From the NCBI GenBank assembly GCA_017508385.1, contig JAFVZB010000094.1, positions 21,434 to 85,433 of the forward strand: a stretch of 64,000 nt of DNA. The letters run 5' to 3'. A model generated the notes under the pieces. It saw only the letters and a program-made list of their open reading frames with translations, was not told the DNA's origin and searched no databases. Of the stretch, positions 44,283-53,168 are shown in pieces (the first letter of the stretch is position 1; each line of letters starts with the position of its first letter). The translations under genes were made by a program, and so were the position numbers. This DNA is from Lentisphaeria bacterium (GTDB lineage: Bacteria > Verrucomicrobiota > Lentisphaeria > Victivallales > Victivallaceae).

Positions 44283-46640
44283 ATGATGTATGTCGGCAGC
44301 GGAGTAACAAGTTCAGGATTGGTTGTAGACAGCAGAGGTCTCTACGTTCACCACGGAGGCATCATCAAAAACACCACCGTGCTCGATGGATTCGTTGATC
44401 TCCAGGGTTCGGCTTTCGACACAGTCGTTTCAGGCGGAGAATTCAGCATTGACGGATATGCGAGCAACACCATTATCACCGGTGACGGCTATGTCGAGGT
44501 CGATGAACCTAATTCTGTTGCTTACGATATTGTTGTCACAAATGGCGGTGAGCTTGAAATAGATGATGGCGGAAAAGTATTCGGTCTCACCATTTCAAAT
44601 GGAGCAAATGTCTGGATTGGCGCACAAGGCAGCGCAAAAGATGTGGATTGGACTCCCGGTGAAGCTATGTTCGTATATCAGCGGGGTAACGATGTCTCAT
44701 TTACCAGAACTTACAGCGGCGTTTATCTTGGCAGGGGTGGAAAGCTCACGTCTCAGGCGGCATCGATGAGCAACATCAATTTGAGCGGTTCCGGTGATAT
44801 GCTCTGTGTTCTCAACGGCGGAACCATCCGCAACGTCAATGCAGGCAGTGAAAAAATTGCCGTTTACAAAGGCGGAAAAGCCTATGGCATTACCGTTGGC
44901 AAAGATGGCAACCTCGAGGTTCTCGATGGAGCTGTTGTTGATGGAATAACTGTCAATTCCGGAGCAGAATATGCTCAGTTCCACTGGGGAGCAAAAGCTA
45001 CCAACGTCAATATCGCAAAGGGTGTATCACTCGGTTTGAAAGCAGGCAAAGGCACTTATATTCAGGGCACCAGTGCCGGAAAAGCATTCAATATCACCGA
45101 TGGTAAAATATCAGGATACACCCTCACCGGCGACAGCTGGCTTGATGTTATGGCAGGAGGCGTTGCGTACAACACCATCCTCGACGGCTATGAAGAAACA
45201 GAGCTTATCGTTGAAGACGGTGGAATCGCCATCAACACCACTGTGCGCAACGGTCACATAGAAATGGAAGCAGGCGGCACTGTTGACAATACTTTCATCC
45301 AAAACGGCGATATCACTATTTCAGCCGGTTGCGTGGTGAGGAATGATTTCAAACTCGGAGACAACGCTTACGCCGAAACAGATGACGAAGGTATTTTTCA
45401 GGAATTTACCCGTGAGTTCGGCATTGAAACAAGAAAAGTCAATGCTGATTTCTTTACTGATGACCTTTTGACCGATGAGCTGCTTATCAAACAAACAGAG
45501 ATAAACATCACTGTATCAGCAAAGCAATCCACCGGAAAATACGCCATCCTCGAAGACCTCGGTGAATTTCTTGCCGGCAAAGATATAGAAATTTCCTGCG
45601 GCGGCAAGGAGCTCGGCGAAACATTTGTCGGCGGAGCTGCATTGAATTGCAATGGTTACTCATACAAAGCCGTCATCGAGGGCGATGATCTTTATCTCAA
45701 AGTAACTGCTCCGGCAGACAGCAATCTCAAAAAGAACAACTGCAGCCAGATAGTCGGCTGGGATTCGGAAAAAGGCAAAGTCGGATTTGTCGCCAATGCC
45801 GGAAAAACTGCTCCTGCATGGCAGGGAATCTGGGAGTGGAGCGGAAACGATGCCGCCATGTGGAAAGTCGTCGGCGTCGGCCGTTTCAAAGGCTCGACCG
45901 TTGACCATGACGGCATTCTTCTCTACAACGGTTTCGGCAACACTTTTGCCGCATGGACCAATCTCAACGACCCGAGTTACGGCTACATTTCACTCTGTCA
46001 CGTCGAGGATAACTTTGCCACCAAAACCATAGCCAATTTTGACAACAACGGTTTTGATGATGTCATCATCTACAACGGAGACGGAAGTTTCGGTATCGTG
46101 CTCGATGCCGCCGAGTATAAAGATATCTGGCACGTTGAAAAAAATACCAAGTCAACATGGCAGATACTCGGAGCAGGCAAATTCAATGAGCGCAACGGAC
46201 TCGACTCACTCGTAGTCAAAAACACTGTGAACAATCACCTCTATCTCTGGGAAAATCAGGATACCTCTTTTGCCACATGGAATTGGAGTCAATCCGACAT
46301 CGGCAAACTCGAAAACGGTTGGGAATTTGCCGCCACCGGAGATTTTGAGGGCGATGGAATCGATGATATCATCGTCAAAAACAACTCCACCCGTGACGTC
46401 TGGGTATGGGATGACGGTAAATCCTCATCAGCACGCTGGCGCGGTACTCTCGGTGAGGGATTTGAAATCGAAGCCGCCGGAGACTACAACGGCGACGGCA
46501 AAGATGATATCCTGCTGCGTGAACACAAATCAGGCTGGGGCGGAGTCGGCTACTGGAGCGCAGGTTACGCCGGAAACTGGAACGATCTCAACGCCAGAAT
46601 CGAAACCGATCTGGAAAGCTCCTTTGCAGTCATCGCATAA
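44283..46640 (+). CDS. Strand-loop-strand repeat protein with FG-GAP-like C-terminus, probable type I secretion substrate
   Basis: 785 residues and no signal peptide. Residues 1-360 are about fifteen imperfect 20-residue units of the kind VxxGGxxxIxxGGxAxxTxV, the autotransporter-passenger (AIDA-type) strand-loop-strand pattern that forms a beta-helix. After a linker, residues 490-770 hold five FG-GAP/VCBS-like units, with calcium-loop motifs near 532, 583, 631, 684 (GDFEGDGIDD) and 733 (GDYNGDGKDD). There is no outer-membrane beta-barrel. The acidic-then-hydrophobic end (IETDLESSFAVIA) resembles type I signals. The secretion pair at 57361-61255 is the obvious candidate exporter. Likely a surface or matrix protein. 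Confidence 0.75.
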   Translation: MMYVGSGVTSSGLVVDSRGLYVHHGGIIKNTTVLDGFVDLQGSAFDTVVSGGEFSIDGYASNTIITGDGYVEVDEPNSVAYDIVVTNGGELEIDDGGKVFGLTISNGANVWIGAQGSAKDVDWTPGEAMFVYQRGNDVSFTRTYSGVYLGRGGKLTSQAASMSNINLSGSGDMLCVLNGGTIRNVNAGSEKIAVYKGGKAYGITVGKDGNLEVLDGAVVDGITVNSGAEYAQFHWGAKATNVNIAKGVSLGLKAGKGTYIQGTSAGKAFNITDGKISGYTLTGDSWLDVMAGGVAYNTILDGYEETELIVEDGGIAINTTVRNGHIEMEAGGTVDNTFIQNGDITISAGCVVRNDFKLGDNAYAETDDEGIFQEFTREFGIETRKVNADFFTDDLLTDELLIKQTEINITVSAKQSTGKYAILEDLGEFLAGKDIEISCGGKELGETFVGGAALNCNGYSYKAVIEGDDLYLKVTAPADSNLKKNNCSQIVGWDSEKGKVGFVANAGKTAPAWQGIWEWSGNDAAMWKVVGVGRFKGSTVDHDGILLYNGFGNTFAAWTNLNDPSYGYISLCHVEDNFATKTIANFDNNGFDDVIIYNGDGSFGIVLDAAEYKDIWHVEKNTKSTWQILGAGKFNERNGLDSLVVKNTVNNHLYLWENQDTSFATWNWSQSDIGKLENGWEFAATGDFEGDGIDDIIVKNNSTRDVWVWDDGKSSSARWRGTLGEGFEIEAAGDYNGDGKDDILLREHKSGWGGVGYWSAGYAGNWNDLNARIETDLESSFAVIA

Positions 46641-46664
46641 CCCACATATCCATTGAACAGCAAA

Positions 46665-46708
46665 AATGCCGCAAGCAGTTTATCAGCCGCTTGCGGCATT
46701 TGTTTTTC
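46665..46708. terminator. Strong, probably bidirectional terminator
   Basis: A perfect 13-bp stem (46665-46677 with 46690-46702, AAATGCCGCAAGC) and a 12-nt loop, then a T-rich run. On the minus strand the run of A before the stem gives a T tract, so it can end both convergent genes. Confidence 0.85.
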
Positions 46709-46717
46709 AGAGGCTTG

Positions 46718-48145
46718 TTACTTCAAAAGTTTATACGCTTCTGCCAATCCCATAACACGGCAGTTGAGGGCGGAAAGATATTCAAGCATCATCATGAAAA
46801 ACTTTTCGCTGATATTGCAGTGGGGGTGAACGATATCAGGCACTCCGTGGAGCACCAGCACCACCGGTTTGCCCGGACGTGCCATATCTATCGCTTTGTA
46901 GAACTCAGCCTGTGAATCAAGCGCAAGCGGAATTGCCGGTATTTTCAGCGGGTCGCAATTTTTCACATCCCACGCACTGCGGTCAGTGGTGCGGGCAAGA
47001 GTGAATCCCGCTTTCTTCACAGCGGAAACAACTTCGTCATTGTAAACGCCGCAGGGATAGGCGAAACTTGTGACGTTTTCAACTCCGGCATCGTTCAGGT
47101 ATTTTTGGAAAGCAGCAATTTCCTGCTCACACTTTTCCGACGGCACATCGGTCAATGTCAGGTGGCTATCGGTATGATTGCCTATCTCAAACCCCATTTT
47201 CTGCAATCCGGCAAGCTGCTGCGGAGTCATCAGGGTATCGGCATATTTCTCACGCCATCGGGCATCGAAGTTGCAGGGAAAAAATGTTGCTCCGAAACCG
47301 TACTGCTTCAACAAGGGGGCGACAAACTCAAACTGATTTTTGGTGGCATCATCAAAAGTCAATACCACATCTGCCGTCTTTTTATCCCCGGGGAAACGGA
47401 AACCTGCGTTATGAACAAAGAAATCCTTAGCCATCTGCGGCCACGGAGCAATATCTTTTCTGCCGTATCCGAGAGCAAGTCCGTGGTTGCCGATCTGGTG
47501 CACACGAAGTTCGCACTTGTTGCCCGCTTTCCACATACTTCCGGCAAAAAGCAGACTGTTTTCAACGTTGACCACCGTATCTCCGGCGGTGTGCCAGACG
47601 AATGCCGGAGCATTGCCGGGAACGATGCGGCGGTCAAGTGAATAATGTTTTTTGAGTTTCGCATACTCTTTTCCGAGAAGGTTGCGGAAACTGCCCTGAT
47701 GTCCGCATTTTCCGGAAGATATCACGGGGTAAGCAAGAACGACTCCGTTGGGAGCATTCTGCTGCTGCCCGAGCTCATCTGCCAGAATTGAGAGCGAAGC
47801 GGCAAGGTGTCCTCCTGCGGAAAATCCGCACGCAGCAATGTGGTCCGGGTCGATATTCAAACTTTCTGCGTTGCTCCTGATATACTCGATCGCTTTATAG
47901 GCATCCAGCTGAGGAGCCGGAAAGCGGTGCGGAGCCACCCGGTAGATCAGCACAAAACAACGGAATCCCAATTCTGCAAATCTTTTGGCGATCGGATATC
48001 CCTCGGTACTCTCGCAAACCTGGCGGTACCCTCCCCCGGGAATGACCAGCATCGCCGGACGCACCATATCATTTTTACAGCTGTAAATGTGAAGCTCAGA
48101 CTCTATGGCAGGGGCGCTCCACAGGCGGACAACTTCTTTTTTCAT
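46718..48145 (-). CDS. Fusion of alpha/beta-hydrolase esterase and NodB-type polysaccharide deacetylase
   Basis: 475 residues from the ATG at 48145, with an AAGGAG site. No signal peptide. Residues 1-240 are an acetyl-esterase-type hydrolase (BD-FAE-like): oxyanion PGGGYRQV, nucleophile CGFSAGGHLAAS, and a GNHGLALG His near residue 215. Residues 255-475 are a CE4 NodB domain: VVLTFDDAT (usual TFDDG), then EIGNHTDSHLTL with the two His, then FAYPCGVYNDE and FTLARTT. One protein thus joins O-deacetylation with probable N- or O-deacetylation. It is divergent from the MFS gene. Confidence 0.85.
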   Translation of the reverse strand: MKKEVVRLWSAPAIESELHIYSCKNDMVRPAMLVIPGGGYRQVCESTEGYPIAKRFAELGFRCFVLIYRVAPHRFPAPQLDAYKAIEYIRSNAESLNIDPDHIAACGFSAGGHLAASLSILADELGQQQNAPNGVVLAYPVISSGKCGHQGSFRNLLGKEYAKLKKHYSLDRRIVPGNAPAFVWHTAGDTVVNVENSLLFAGSMWKAGNKCELRVHQIGNHGLALGYGRKDIAPWPQMAKDFFVHNAGFRFPGDKKTADVVLTFDDATKNQFEFVAPLLKQYGFGATFFPCNFDARWREKYADTLMTPQQLAGLQKMGFEIGNHTDSHLTLTDVPSEKCEQEIAAFQKYLNDAGVENVTSFAYPCGVYNDEVVSAVKKAGFTLARTTDRSAWDVKNCDPLKIPAIPLALDSQAEFYKAIDMARPGKPVVLVLHGVPDIVHPHCNISEKFFMMMLEYLSALNCRVMGLAEAYKLLK

Positions 48146-48193
48146 AAAAAACTCCTTAACAAATAGTGGATTGTCTGATATATCTTCTGTTAA

Positions 48194-48222
48194 AATATAC
48201 TCAGAATATACGTCAAATGCAA
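48194..48222 (-). promoter_or_regulatory. Promoter of the esterase-deacetylase gene
   Basis: Minus strand TTGCAT (48217-48222), 17-bp spacer, TATATT (48194-48199). Confidence 0.6.
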
Positions 48223-48242
48223 GTTTTATTATAAAAATACGA

Positions 48243-48271
48243 TTGATTTTAAGCTCAAACAAAGCTATATT
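48243..48271 (+). promoter_or_regulatory. Promoter of the MFS gene
   Basis: TTGATT at 48243-48248, 17-bp spacer, TATATT at 48266-48271. Its position just before an ATG at 48272 argues for the later start at 48299. Confidence 0.6.
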
Positions 48272-48298
48272 ATGGCTTCGACATCCAGGAGCCTTACT

Positions 48299-49624
48299 AT
48301 GATATACGACAGACCGCTTACCGCAGCACAGAAAAAAAAGTCACAGCGCAACTACTGTTACTTCAACACAATCAACGGTATATCATATATGTGTCTCGGT
48401 GAGACTATCCTGATTCTGCTCGCAGTCAAGATGAATGTGTCAGACCCGGTGATTTCCGCTCTCGGAGCAATGTTGTATTTCGGATATCTGCTGCTCCCGC
48501 TCGGCAAAATAACGGCGGCAAGAGTCGGCGGAGCACGCTCGCAGAGCATCTTCTGGGTCTGCCGCAACATCGCCGCCCTCATGGTCGCTTCAAGTGCAGC
48601 GGCAAGCTGTTTCGGATATCAGAAAACCGCCCTTGTTCTATTGCTCACAGGTGCGTTTCTCTACTACGGTTTCCGCGCCGCAGGCGTAGTGATGAGTCAA
48701 CCGCTTGTAGGGGATATTTCCGATGAAAACGGCAGCGGAAAGCTGTTGGCGGTCTCAAACGGGATATTTTTCTTCACCCGTATGGTAACTCTCATTGTAA
48801 TTACGCTCGTCACAAACAAATGCGACTCGCTCCGGACTCTCATTGCCATCATAATTTTCGGAGCATTCTGCGGAATCGCCTCCTCAAAATTCCTCAACAA
48901 CATCGATGAAACAAGCTCACTCAGGAATTCCGCCAGACAACCGCTCAAGCCGGAAATAAAGTGGAGCTTGAAAGACTCCGGAATGAGAAAACAGCTGCTC
49001 GCCGGATTTTTCAACAATCTCATTTGGATCATGTCTATTCCGATTTCCACGCTCGCCGTAAAAAAAGGCTACAACGCAAGCGATGCCGATGCACTCATTT
49101 TCACCATATCGTTTTCCGTCGGCTGCTGCGTAATGAGCTTTGCCGGAGGAAAAATCGCCCAGAAAATCGGTCCGAGAAAGCAGTTTATCAGCTCGTATAT
49201 TCTCTTTATTCTGACCTCTTTCATCTGGGTGTTTCTCCCTGCAAAAATGCCTTACATATATATGTTGATACACTTTTTCATCCTCGGCACTGCCGGTATA
49301 TGGGGATTGAACTCATCGGCTCACTACTTCTTACAGACCGTTTCCATTGAACACCGGGTCGGCGGTTCGATACTGCTGGCGGTAGTTACCGGAGTTATCG
49401 CCGGTTTCGCAGGCATCATCATCACCGGAACCTTGCTAAAAGTGACTCCGATGCTGGTTTCCTCTGCGCTTGACGGATACAAAATGTACTTTATCATCAC
49501 CGCAGTTCTGATGGCTCCGGCAACGTGGGCATTTATCAAGCTGACTCCGCTGCCGACGGAAAAAAGAAGGATTTCCCGGCAGTTGGCACAGCGGATTGCA
49601 ACTTTTATTACAAAGCGGCATTGA
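48299..49624 (+). CDS. Major facilitator superfamily transporter
   Basis: 441 residues, about twelve membrane segments, start at 48299 with a CAGGAG site (the ATG at 48272 would be within a few bases of the expected transcript start). GGKIAQKIGPRKQFIS resembles an MFS loop motif. No classic drug or sugar motif is obvious. Its divergent partner is a carbohydrate esterase, so an oligosaccharide or sugar substrate is possible. Confidence 0.75.
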   Translation: MIYDRPLTAAQKKKSQRNYCYFNTINGISYMCLGETILILLAVKMNVSDPVISALGAMLYFGYLLLPLGKITAARVGGARSQSIFWVCRNIAALMVASSAAASCFGYQKTALVLLLTGAFLYYGFRAAGVVMSQPLVGDISDENGSGKLLAVSNGIFFFTRMVTLIVITLVTNKCDSLRTLIAIIIFGAFCGIASSKFLNNIDETSSLRNSARQPLKPEIKWSLKDSGMRKQLLAGFFNNLIWIMSIPISTLAVKKGYNASDADALIFTISFSVGCCVMSFAGGKIAQKIGPRKQFISSYILFILTSFIWVFLPAKMPYIYMLIHFFILGTAGIWGLNSSAHYFLQTVSIEHRVGGSILLAVVTGVIAGFAGIIITGTLLKVTPMLVSSALDGYKMYFIITAVLMAPATWAFIKLTPLPTEKRRISRQLAQRIATFITKRH

Positions 49625-49649
49625 AAAAATGCTCCCGTGATATTATATT
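49621..49649 (+). promoter_or_regulatory. Promoter of the HdeD-like gene
   Basis: TTGAAA at 49621-49626 (overlapping the MFS stop), 17-bp spacer, TATATT at 49644-49649. Confidence 0.55.
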
Positions 49650-49697
49650 GTATCTCAGAGAGTTTTTCTTAAACAAAATGAGGTTATTCCGCATATC

Positions 49698-50279
49698 ATG
49701 GAACAAAACAGCAACAATAACGAACAGCAGGAAATGTCTGCTCCGGTTTTCTCCGCCACTTCCGCCGCCGTTTCAAGTGTATTCAAAGCCATCGGAAACT
49801 CGCTTATCGTGCGCGGAATAATTATGATCCTCTTCGGTCTGCTTTTCTGGATAAAACCGGTTCAGCTGATGAACATAATCATCATCGTCATAGGAATCAT
49901 GCTCATCGTTGACAGTCTTCCGCTTTTCTTATCAAGTCTCAAACTTAAAGGTCAATCCCGGGCTGCGACCCTCATTCCGGCGACGATCATGCTTACGCTC
50001 GGTTTACTCTGCACTTTCAACGCCCTCGGAATAGCCCGCATCGGTATCGTCATCATCGGTATCTGGCAGTTGATTTCTGGTATTCAAAGTATTTCAACAG
50101 CAAAAAACTCCGGCTCGCTCGGAATAGTCTCTTCGCTGCTTTCAATTCTTGTCGGTATTATACTTATCGTCTCACCTGTAACCGGTCTTGTAGCCTACAC
50201 CTGGCTGCTGGCTCTCTGCATAATTGTTTCCGGAATATCAGCCATGCTGCTCGGATTCAAACTGCGCAGTAACGACTGA
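49698..50279 (+). CDS. HdeD-like (DUF308) membrane protein
   Basis: 193 residues with six short membrane segments arranged as DUF308 repeats: ARGIIMILFGLLFWIKP-like RGIIMILFGLLFWI, then IIVIGIMLIVDSL, IVIIGIWQLISGIQSIS, LLSILVGIILIVSP, LALCIIVSGISAMLLGF. HdeD of E. coli is linked to acid resistance; in other bacteria the role is unknown. A 38-residue polar N-terminus precedes the first segment. It lies 21 bp before the UDP-sugar dehydrogenase gene. Confidence 0.8.
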   Translation: MEQNSNNNEQQEMSAPVFSATSAAVSSVFKAIGNSLIVRGIIMILFGLLFWIKPVQLMNIIIIVIGIMLIVDSLPLFLSSLKLKGQSRAATLIPATIMLTLGLLCTFNALGIARIGIVIIGIWQLISGIQSISTAKNSGSLGIVSSLLSILVGIILIVSPVTGLVAYTWLLALCIIVSGISAMLLGFKLRSND

Positions 50280-50300
50280 ACTTGCCTCGGGGGGTATCCA

Positions 50301-51596
50301 ATGCAGAATTTGCTCAACAAAATAGAATCAAGACAACTTAAAATCGCCGTTATCGGACTCGGCTACGTCGGACTTCCGCTCGCAGCTGAATTCGGAAAAT
50401 ATTTTTCCACCGTCGGCTTCGATGTAAAAGCCAAACGCATAGAAATGCTCAAACAGGGCATTGATAACACGCTGGAAACATCCGCTGAAACTCTCAAAGA
50501 GGCAAAAAATCTCACCTACACCTGCAATTGGCAGGAGCTTTGCGGATGTGAAGTGTTTATCGTTACTGTGCCGACTCCGGTCGATCAGTATAACCGTCCT
50601 GACCTGACTCCGCTTATTTCCGCAAGCGAGACCGTCGGCAGAGTGATGCAGAAAAACGCGGTGGTGATATACGAGAGCACTGTTTATCCCGGATGCACCG
50701 AAGAGGAGTGCGTTCCTGTACTTGCCCGGGCAAGTAAACTTGAATTCAACAAATCTTTCTTCTGCGGTTACAGTCCGGAGCGTATAAATCCCGGCGACAA
50801 ACAGCACACGCTTACTGACATTTTGAAAATCACCTCAGGCTCGACTCCCGAAGCGGCAGAGGTCGTCGATGCGCTCTACCGCTCGATACTCAAAAAAGGA
50901 ACTCACCGGGCAAGCAGCATCAAGGTCGCAGAAGCAGCGAAAGTCATCGAAAACAGCCAGAGGGATATCAACATTGCTTTCGTCAATGAGCTGGCAAAAA
51001 TTTTCCACCTCATAGGAATAGATACTCACGAGGTGCTCGAAGCCGCCGGAACCAAGTGGAATTTTCTCAAATTCACTCCCGGTCTGGTCGGAGGTCACTG
51101 CATCGGAGTTGACCCCTATTATCTCACCCACAAGGCTCAATCGCTCGGCTATCTGCCCGAAGTGATACTTTCAGGCAGACGCATCAACGACGGAATGGGC
51201 AAATACGTTGCCACCGAAGCGGTGAAACTGATGATAAAAAAGGGGCAGCGGGTTTCAGGAACCAAGGTGTTGCAGCTCGGAGTTACCTTCAAAGAAAACT
51301 GTCCTGATATCCGCAACTCAAGAGCGGTCGATGTCATCAGAGGTCTCGAAGAGTTCGGCTGTCAGGTAGAAGTGTATGACCCGTGGGCAGACCCGGCGGA
51401 AACTCTCACCAAGTGTCAGGTCAAATCTTTCAAGGATAGCTCTCAACTTGAAGAGCACTCCTACAATGCCGTGATACTCGCAGTGTCTCACCGGGAGTTT
51501 GCAGGTTTGGATATTCAAAAACTCCTGGCAAAGGACGGTGTGGTTTTTGATGTCAAGGGAGTTCTTCCCAAAGATATCGTTGACGGCAGACTTTAA
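50301..51596 (+). CDS. UDP-N-acetylhexosamine 6-dehydrogenase (TviB/WbpO type)
   Basis: 431 residues. NAD site IAVIGLGYVGLPLAAEFGK, VPTPVDQYNRPDLTPL, YESTVYPGCTEEECVPVL, FFCGYSPERINPGDKQHTL, the lysine-containing KVAEAAKVIENSQRDINIAFVNELAKIF and the catalytic-Cys loop GGHCIGVDPYYL identify the UDP-GlcNAc/GalNAc dehydrogenase branch rather than UDP-glucose dehydrogenase. The product, a UDP-N-acetylhexosaminuronic acid, feeds surface polysaccharide synthesis. It probably serves the exporter system at 14806-20121. A GGGGGG ribosome site precedes it and a terminator follows. Confidence 0.93.
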   Translation: MQNLLNKIESRQLKIAVIGLGYVGLPLAAEFGKYFSTVGFDVKAKRIEMLKQGIDNTLETSAETLKEAKNLTYTCNWQELCGCEVFIVTVPTPVDQYNRPDLTPLISASETVGRVMQKNAVVIYESTVYPGCTEEECVPVLARASKLEFNKSFFCGYSPERINPGDKQHTLTDILKITSGSTPEAAEVVDALYRSILKKGTHRASSIKVAEAAKVIENSQRDINIAFVNELAKIFHLIGIDTHEVLEAAGTKWNFLKFTPGLVGGHCIGVDPYYLTHKAQSLGYLPEVILSGRRINDGMGKYVATEAVKLMIKKGQRVSGTKVLQLGVTFKENCPDIRNSRAVDVIRGLEEFGCQVEVYDPWADPAETLTKCQVKSFKDSSQLEEHSYNAVILAVSHREFAGLDIQKLLAKDGVVFDVKGVLPKDIVDGRL

Positions 51597-51608
51597 AAAC
51601 CGTGATAC

Positions 51609-51647
51609 AAGCAGTTGCAGAAAAAACTTCCGCAACTGCTTTTTTTA
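51609..51647 (+). terminator. Rho-independent terminator
   Basis: Stem AAGCAGTTGC (51609-51618) with GCAACTGCTT (51632-51641), then a run of seven T from 51640. Confidence 0.88.
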
Positions 51648-51667
51648 ACACTTTTTTCCGCTTTTAC

Positions 51668-51696
51668 TGGAAAATGTGTGTTTGATGGTGTATTTT
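51668..51696 (+). promoter_or_regulatory. Possible promoter of the CE7 esterase cluster
   Basis: TATTTT at 51691-51696 with a weak TGGAAA at 51668-51673 (17-bp spacer), about 43 bp before the ATG. The -35 is a poor match, so an activator may be needed. Confidence 0.35.
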
Positions 51697-51739
51697 AGTT
51701 GAGACAGCTTTCAATTCCAAAACAAAAAAGGAGACTGTA

Positions 51740-53077
51740 ATGAAAAACAAAACCATTTTCGCACTCGCAATGGTGTTCGCCGCAGCGTCACTGATTGCCG
51801 GAAAACTTGAGTTTTCCTACACCGTCAACAAAAAAGATGCCATTTACAAGGCAGGTGAAAAAATCATCTTTACCGCCGACCTGAAAGAGGATGGCAAGGC
51901 GCCTGCGGATAAAGCGATCCGTTACCGTCTCTATCACGACCACAAAGTAGTCAAACGGGGTGACGTTCCCGCTTCTCAGGGACTCAAAATTGAGACCTCT
52001 TCTGATAAACCCGGCTGGATTCACATTCAGACATGGGCGGTTGACTCCAATAAAAAATTCATCAAACAGTCCGGCAAAAAGGGTAAAGCCAATGTCGTTA
52101 CCGGCGGAATCGGCGCTATGGTCGAACCCGAAAAACTTATGCCTCCCATGGAGGAACCTGCCGATTTCGATGAGTTCTGGAACAAGGTCAAAGCTGAACT
52201 GGCAGCCGTTCCGATGAAAGAGCTCGAAAAAGTTCCGGTCGCCGACCCCAAAGTACAGATTTTTGATATCAAAATCTCCTGCGCCGGAGAAAAATCCGTT
52301 TCAGGTTATCTCTGCCTGCCCAAAAACGCTAAACCCAAGAGCTGCCCTGCAATCGTCTCTTTCCACGGTGCCGGAGTCCGCTCTGCCGGAAAACTCATCC
52401 ACTACGCTGCAAAAGGACTCATAGCTCTTGATATCAACGCTCACGGCATCGAAAACGGCAAGCCTGCCAAATTTTACGACGACCTGCGCAAAAACTACTA
52501 CTACACCACTCGCAACGAGTTCTGCAAGACCCGTTACGCCCACTGGAACAAGCACGACCGTGACCTCTACTACTTCAAAGGTATGTATATGAGACTCATG
52601 CGTGCTCTCGAGTACGTCAAATCACTTCCTGAATGGGATGGAAAACACCTTATCGTCATCGGCGGAAGTCAGGGCGGCGCCCAGGTGCTCGCCGCTTGCG
52701 GTCTCGACAAGGATATCACCTTTGCCAGATGCGGAGTTCCCGCCATGTGCGACCACTCCGGTTGTCTCGGCAACCGCCGCAGCGGATGGCCTGCTCTCTA
52801 CACTGTTAACAACTTCAAGAAAAATCCTGAATACGCCAAGTGCGCTTCTTACTATGACGGTGCTTATTTTGCAAAAAGAATCAAATGTCCCATCTACTTC
52901 AACACCGGATTTATGGATAGCGTCTGTCCTCCGAGCAGTGTATTTGCGGCATACAACAGTATTCCTGCCGGAGTCGAGAAACACATGCAGATCTGTCCGA
53001 CCGGAAGTCACGGTACTCCTCACACTGACGGCAAAAAAGCTGTGAATGATTACATCAACTCAATACTTAAAAAGTAA
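51740..53077 (+). CDS. Secreted CE7/AXE1-type acetyl esterase, copy 1
   Basis: 445 residues; signal peptide MKNKTIFALAMVFAAASLIAG. Residues 25-130 are a beta-rich domain (VNKKDAIYKAGEKIIFTADL). After the PADFDEFWNKVKAELAAVPM hinge comes the CE7 hydrolase: FHGAGVRSAG, GGSQGGAQVLAACGL (nucleophile Ser), TGFMDSVCPPSS (Asp) and GSHGTPHT (His). CE7 enzymes remove acetyl groups from xylan, xylo-oligosaccharides and cephalosporin C. The family is usually about 320 residues, so the N-terminal domain is an addition. First of four tandem copies; AAAGGAG site. Confidence 0.9.
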   Translation: MKNKTIFALAMVFAAASLIAGKLEFSYTVNKKDAIYKAGEKIIFTADLKEDGKAPADKAIRYRLYHDHKVVKRGDVPASQGLKIETSSDKPGWIHIQTWAVDSNKKFIKQSGKKGKANVVTGGIGAMVEPEKLMPPMEEPADFDEFWNKVKAELAAVPMKELEKVPVADPKVQIFDIKISCAGEKSVSGYLCLPKNAKPKSCPAIVSFHGAGVRSAGKLIHYAAKGLIALDINAHGIENGKPAKFYDDLRKNYYYTTRNEFCKTRYAHWNKHDRDLYYFKGMYMRLMRALEYVKSLPEWDGKHLIVIGGSQGGAQVLAACGLDKDITFARCGVPAMCDHSGCLGNRRSGWPALYTVNNFKKNPEYAKCASYYDGAYFAKRIKCPIYFNTGFMDSVCPPSSVFAAYNSIPAGVEKHMQICPTGSHGTPHTDGKKAVNDYINSILKK

Positions 53078-53100
53078 TTTTCAGGCAAGAAAAAAAAATC

Positions 53101-53146
53101 AACTCCGGAAAGTCTGCATTTTTCGCATGACTTTCCGGAGTTTTCA
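53101..53146 (+). terminator. Hairpin between esterase copies 1 and 2
   Basis: A perfect 14-bp stem, AACTCCGGAAAGTC (53101-53114) with its complement at 53129-53142, preceded by A8 and followed by only four T. It may attenuate transcription or stabilise the first mRNA segment. Confidence 0.6.
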
Positions 53147-53168
53147 AATCCTGAAAGGAAAATAAAAT

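Noticed and set aside
44283..46640. Classical type V autotransporter
   Set aside because: Passenger-like repeats are present but there is no signal peptide and no C-terminal beta-barrel with terminal aromatic residue.
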